This document shows, one piece after another, positions 5,705 through 6,066 of a stretch of DNA of 6,066 bases. Made by a program: the position numbers and the translations under genes. Source of the stretch: Nocardioidaceae bacterium (lineage in GTDB: Bacteria; Actinomycetota; Actinomycetes; Propionibacteriales; Nocardioidaceae); contig JACCYS010000057.1 in the NCBI GenBank assembly GCA_013696365.1, positions 1-6,066 on the forward strand, written 5' to 3'. The notes beneath the pieces are model-generated. The model was not told the origin of the DNA, searched no databases, and saw only the letters and a list, made by a program, of their open reading frames with translations. Position 1 is the first letter of the stretch. Every line of letters starts with the position of its first letter.

Positions 5705-5980
5705 ATGCCGAACGTACTTATTCGGGACGTGCTTCTGGATGACCTCGATCAGATCCGCTCAGCGGCAGCGGAGCAAGGCGCATCCTTGCAGAGCTATCTC
5801 CGCGACGCAGTCCACGCCCAAGCGGTGTACCTGCGGCGGCAAGCCGCGATCGCTCGCACCGCAGAGCGGTTGCGTGGCGGCCCGGAGGTACCAAAGAGCG
5901 AGCGGGACGCGGTTTTGGAGCTGGTCGATGACGCACATCATGAGCGGGCCGATCAGCTGAGTGCTCGGCCCGTGGGGTGA
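5705..5980 (+). CDS. vapB: VapB-type antitoxin, ribbon-helix-helix (FitA-like)
   Basis: A 91-residue antitoxin. Residues 2-38 (PNVLIRDVLLDDLDQIRSAA, then EQGASLQSYLRDAV) form the beta-helix-helix pattern of ribbon-helix-helix antitoxins of the FitA/VapB type, in which SLQ-YL marks the second helix. The remaining residues are a charged tail (RRQAAIARTAERLRGG and on to RADQLSARPVG) suited to binding the PIN toxin. ATG at 5705 has no Shine-Dalgarno sequence but lies 6 bases after a TATCAT box, so a leaderless mRNA is likely, as is frequent in actinobacteria. The stop overlaps the toxin start by 4 bases (GTGA), which couples the two. The operator directly upstream implies autorepression. No damage is visible. 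Confidence 0.85.
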   Translation: MPNVLIRDVLLDDLDQIRSAAAEQGASLQSYLRDAVHAQAVYLRRQAAIARTAERLRGGPEVPKSERDAVLELVDDAHHERADQLSARPVG

Positions 5981-6066
5981 TCGTCGACGCATCGCTGGTC
6001 ATTGACGTAGTTGCTGATCCTGGTTCGCGAGGAGACGCCGCGCGGACTGCACTGGCTGCTGTACCC
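5977..6066 (+). CDS. vapC: VapC-type PIN-domain toxin, N-terminal part, cut by window edge
   Basis: The first 30 residues of a toxin begin at GTG 5977, overlapping the antitoxin stop by 4 bases. The opening VIVDASLVIDVVADPG is the usual first strand and helix of a PIN domain, with D4 as the first of the acidic metal-binding residues; the other acidic residues lie beyond the right edge. VapC toxins are Mg-dependent ribonucleases that mostly cut tRNA or rRNA. The position behind a ribbon-helix-helix antitoxin supports the call strongly. Whether the rest of the gene is intact cannot be seen. Confidence 0.85.
   Translation, partial: MIVDASLVIDVVADPGSRGDAARTALAAVP

Noticed and set aside
1..6066. 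CRISPR array, tRNA or rRNA genes, complete transposase
   Set aside because: No regularly spaced repeats, tRNA-like clover arms with CCA-type ends, rRNA text or transposase motifs were seen.

Overview
The window is very GC-rich and its real genes strongly prefer G or C at third codon positions. Several starts are GTG, one is preceded by a clear AGGAGG, and one operon looks leaderless. Together with the protein families present, this points to an actinobacterium (Actinomycetota). I cannot place it more precisely.

Left part (1-1998): a minus-strand pair encodes an aldo/keto reductase followed after 3 bases by the N-terminal part of a GH15 (trehalase/glucoamylase-like) enzyme that runs off the window. 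Divergent from it is a decayed plus-strand gene for a secreted SMP-30/gluconolactonase-like beta-propeller. It keeps a signal peptide and a middle segment, then has a frameshift and loses its 3' end.

Middle (2019-3681): a complete type II toxin-antitoxin module of the MazEF type follows directly on the broken propeller gene, with an operator-like inverted repeat over its probable -10 and a hairpin at the toxin stop. After about 270 bases holding at most a gene remnant comes an intact tandem DUF427 gene.

Right part (3725-5525, minus strand): this reads as a damaged redox operon. In transcription order it has a chimeric remnant (start of one small conserved protein joined to the end of a carboxymuconolactone decarboxylase/AhpD-like protein), an intact DUF1348/NTF2-like gene, a MOSC-domain pseudogene with two frameshifts and a missing C-terminus, and an intact peroxiredoxin-like AhpC/TSA gene.

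Right edge (5673-6066): a VapBC-type toxin-antitoxin module begins. A perfect 12-bp inverted repeat overlaps its -10 box just before an apparently leaderless antitoxin start. The PIN toxin is cut by the window end.

I see no clearly new system. The most distinctive feature is the combination of three decayed or chimeric genes with two intact toxin-antitoxin modules in 6 kb, suggesting repeated deletion and rearrangement (or, for the single-base shifts, possible sequence errors). The two TA control regions are the cleanest testable regulatory signals.
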